A stretch of 13,850 bases of DNA from an uncultured Bacilli bacterium. GTDB taxonomy: Bacteria > Bacillota_I > Bacilli_A > RF39 > UBA660. The position numbers were made by a program, and so were the translations under genes. The DNA lies in contig CALVXT010000014.1 in assembly GCA_944371545.1 (NCBI GenBank), positions 1-13,850 of the forward strand, written 5' to 3'. Under the pieces are notes generated by a model. It had not been told where the DNA came from, ran no database searches, and worked only from the letters and a program-made list of their open reading frames with translations. This document shows positions 12,306-13,850 of this stretch, in pieces. Position 1 is the stretch's first letter. Every line of letters starts with the position of its first letter.

Positions 12306-13850
12306 TTATGGCGTCAAAACAACGCGGAAACTAAGGTAACTGGCTGCATAGCCATAAGCGCCACTAAAAGCAAACATGCCGGCATCCAAACCAAGATTGT
12401 AATGGCCTCCACGAGCAAACCACGGATAGTAAGAATAAACAAAATGAGCGTAGTCGGCGTACCAACTACTAATTTGTCTAGTTTGAGTTAAATAAGTAGT
12501 TGAAACAAAAGGACCCATTTCTCCTGTGGCATCTCCTAGTATTCTTCTTTGAAATTGTTCATCTACTGTGGCATATGCATAGGTATCATAATACTTTGAA
12601 TCTGGCCAATCATATCCTCCAGTTAATGAAGTAAGTCCTGAAGTATCTCTATCACATGTCGGACAACCAAACGTTCCATTGAATCCTGAATTATACAAAC
12701 TGTTTCTTCCACTCATTGGTTTGCCGTTTTGATCAAGCATTATTCCCATGACATAATCCCATGCTCCACCAGCCATATCATAAATACCTGATATATTTCC
12801 AGTTGTACTAGCTAATACACTATTTGGATATGCTGTATTACATGTTCCATCATTACAATATCGATTACATTCTTCATTTGTTGCTGTATATCCACAAGTT
12901 GGTTCATTATTTGCTTGATATCCTGTTATATAATCTGAATTGTTATTTATTCTTACACTTGCTTGAGAACCATAGGCGCTGTGTTGAAGGTAGGCTACAG
13001 CTCCCCATTCAGTGTTTTTCATCATATGACTTTCTAAATCTCTTTTATAATCATAAGATGTATAGAATGCATTTGCTACTTGGATATTTCTCCATGAACT
13101 AACATTTGGCTTTATTTGAAGTGAGCTTGCATTTCTCACATTATAATCACTTGTTAAAGTTGTTCCTGTTTCAAACTTTCCAACCCACATTCCATTAGAA
13201 TTAAAAGCAGTGAATGCTGGATGAGTCAACCATTCATTTAAATTGGTTCCACTACTTACTGGTGTATCTTTATTTTCAAAGACAATTTGTATAGTTTGAA
13301 CTGCATTTTCTGTACTTGTTAAACCAGTATAATTTCCATCATCAAAGATTTGATATCGATATCTAGGAATCCATACAAAGTAACTTTCTATTTTCTCTTC
13401 TGGTATAACTTCTCCTGGCTGATAATTTATATTTGTACTTTCATCAGTTAATACGATTGCATTGGCCCATTCTTTGTTTTCATAGTTATACCATTCACTT
13501 CCTATATCTGCTCTTTTTACTGTTCCATCAGTTTCAATTGTTACTGGTATTAATGGATCTTCTAAAACAGGATCGGTTCCATTTAATATAGTTTCACTGT
13601 ATTGTGTTTTAAATTTTAAATAGCATTTAGTTCTTGTTGTAGAAAGATTGGTGACTAATGGTCCCCATTCTTCATAATTCCATCTTACACTAGCTCCATT
13701 TGTACAACTACTATTTGCTTGATCAAAGACATATTGAGAATTTTTTTCTGGAGCATTTAAAGTAATTTCATCATCTAAATAATATGCAAAATATACATCA
13801 CCTAAATCTTGTACTGTTCCTTTTATGATATTAAATTCTTCTTGAGTTTG
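12306..13850 (-). CDS. Large surface protein with C-terminal FGE/SUMF1-like C-type-lectin fold (partial)
   Basis: The frame is open to the right edge, so only the last 514 codons are seen. The TTG at 13229 is an internal Leu codon, not a start: the frame runs on through NEWLTHPAF. Numbered from the edge, residues ~1-75 form a module ending in SCTNGASVRWNYEEWG...TKCYLKF, and ~90-160 a module with SEWYNYENKEWANAI and SYFVWIPRYRYQIF. Residues ~208-514 are an FGE-sulfatase/CLec-type domain with MWVGKFETG, TEWGAVAYL, IYDMAGGAWDYVMG and RRILGDATGEMGPF. Six Cys (within 12896-12654) form a Cys-rich insertion, as expected of an exported protein. The domain serves as a binding scaffold rather than an enzyme in many bacteria. 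The last ~50 codons resemble a DGR variable region. The N terminus and export signal lie outside the window. Confidence 0.85.
   Translation of the reverse strand, partial: QTQEEFNIIKGTVQDLGDVYFAYYLDDEITLNAPEKNSQYVFDQANSSCTNGASVRWNYEEWGPLVTNLSTTRTKCYLKFKTQYSETILNGTDPVLEDPLIPVTIETDGTVKRADIGSEWYNYENKEWANAIVLTDESTNINYQPGEVIPEEKIESYFVWIPRYRYQIFDDGNYTGLTSTENAVQTIQIVFENKDTPVSSGTNLNEWLTHPAFTAFNSNGMWVGKFETGTTLTSDYNVRNASSLQIKPNVSSWRNIQVANAFYTSYDYKRDLESHMMKNTEWGAVAYLQHSAYGSQASVRINNNSDYITGYQANNEPTCGYTATNEECNRYCNDGTCNTAYPNSVLASTTGNISGIYDMAGGAWDYVMGIMLDQNGKPMSGRNSLYNSGFNGTFGCPTCDRDTSGLTSLTGGYDWPDSKYYDTYAYATVDEQFQRRILGDATGEMGPFVSTTYLTQTRQISSWYADYAHFVYSYYPWFARGGHYNLGLDAGMFAFSGAYGYAASYLSFRVVLTP
12309..12470 (-). 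other. Candidate DGR variable region in the surface-protein C terminus
   Basis: The C terminus reads SSWYADYAHFVYSYYPWF, then ARGGHYNLGLDAGMFAF, then SGAYGYAASYLSFRVVLTP. Fixed residues (W, D, PWF, RGG, G, AG.F.F, G, A, SFRVVL) alternate with exposed positions. Codons at most of those positions (TAC, GCC, GAC, CAT, GTT, TAT, TCT, AAT, CTT, GCT, AGT, GGC) end in T or C and can be reached from AAT or AAC by changing only the adenines. By hand count 55 of 112 bases in 12309-12420 are G or C, against about 38% in the next 120 bases and less in the rest of the window. Both features are expected of a variable region rewritten by mutagenic reverse transcription. No template repeat or reverse transcriptase is in the window. 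Confidence 0.45.

Noticed and set aside
12824..13102. Open frame on the + strand
   Set aside because: Antisense to the FGE-like domain; rich in His/Tyr/Leu from complement bias, no ribosome binding site.
13227..13229. TTG start giving a complete 307-residue protein from 13229
   Set aside because: The frame stays open to 13850, no ribosome binding site precedes the TTG, and the upstream residues continue the usual NEWLTHPAF motif, so this is an internal Leu codon.
12309..13229. Active sulfatase-modifying formylglycine-generating enzyme
   Set aside because: The fold markers are present, but this type of multi-module surface protein with a variable C terminus is a binding scaffold; no sulfatase is nearby and I cannot identify the catalytic cysteine pair.
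1..13850. CRISPR arrays, tRNA genes, insertion sequences or phage genes
   Set aside because: I found no spaced direct repeats, no cloverleaf, no transposase or integrase motifs, and no phage proteins in any frame.

Overview
The window looks like a chromosomal stretch of a low-GC, spore-forming member of the Bacillota, probably an uncultured gut lineage. The evidence is strong A/T bias, Shine-Dalgarno sites of the AAGGAGG/GGTGA type, TGA used as a stop (standard code, so not Mollicutes-type recoding), a complete GerA-type spore germination receptor operon, and a surface protein of the formylglycine-generating-enzyme (FGE/SUMF1) fold in a style I associate with uncultured gut Bacillota. I cannot place the genus from sequence alone.

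Left part (1-2514). The edge carries two strong hairpins and a rho-independent terminator on the + strand, probably the 3' end of a structured RNA I cannot name. A minus-strand run follows, in transcription order: a flavin-reductase-like protein, a VanZ-like membrane protein with an unusual C-terminal extracellular domain, and a small lipoprotein. The vanZ-like gene is interrupted by two compensating single-base shifts, both in T homopolymers. Region 2515-2901 holds a candidate promoter, a terminator and an AT-rich inverted repeat.

Middle part (2717-9013). A minus-strand operon reads rlmD-type 23S rRNA methyltransferase, a tandem DUF3592-like membrane protein (ATGA overlap) and a HAD-like hydrolase, and ends at the 2717-2756 terminator. 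Divergent from it, across 100 bp that contain a sigma-G-like CATACTA box, lies the germinant receptor operon in the order gerA, gerC, gerB. All junctions in that operon overlap, so the three receptor subunits are likely co-translated in the forespore.

Right part (9010-13850). On the minus strand miaB (tRNA ms2i6A37 methylthiotransferase) meets gerB with overlapping stop codons. Upstream of miaB is a two-gene, translationally coupled operon of unknown function. Next come about 200 bp with a promoter and terminator, and then the C-terminal 514 codons of a large surface protein that runs off the right edge. Its last ~50 codons look like the variable region of a diversity-generating retroelement (DGR) target: a CLec/FGE fold ending in RGG..G..AG.F.F....G.A....SFRVVL, variable positions that nearly all end in T or C as expected from AAT/AAC template codons, and G+C near 49%. 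No reverse transcriptase or template repeat lies in the window, so this is an inference. Several gene starts are moved inward from the longest reading frame, on the basis of ribosome binding sites.
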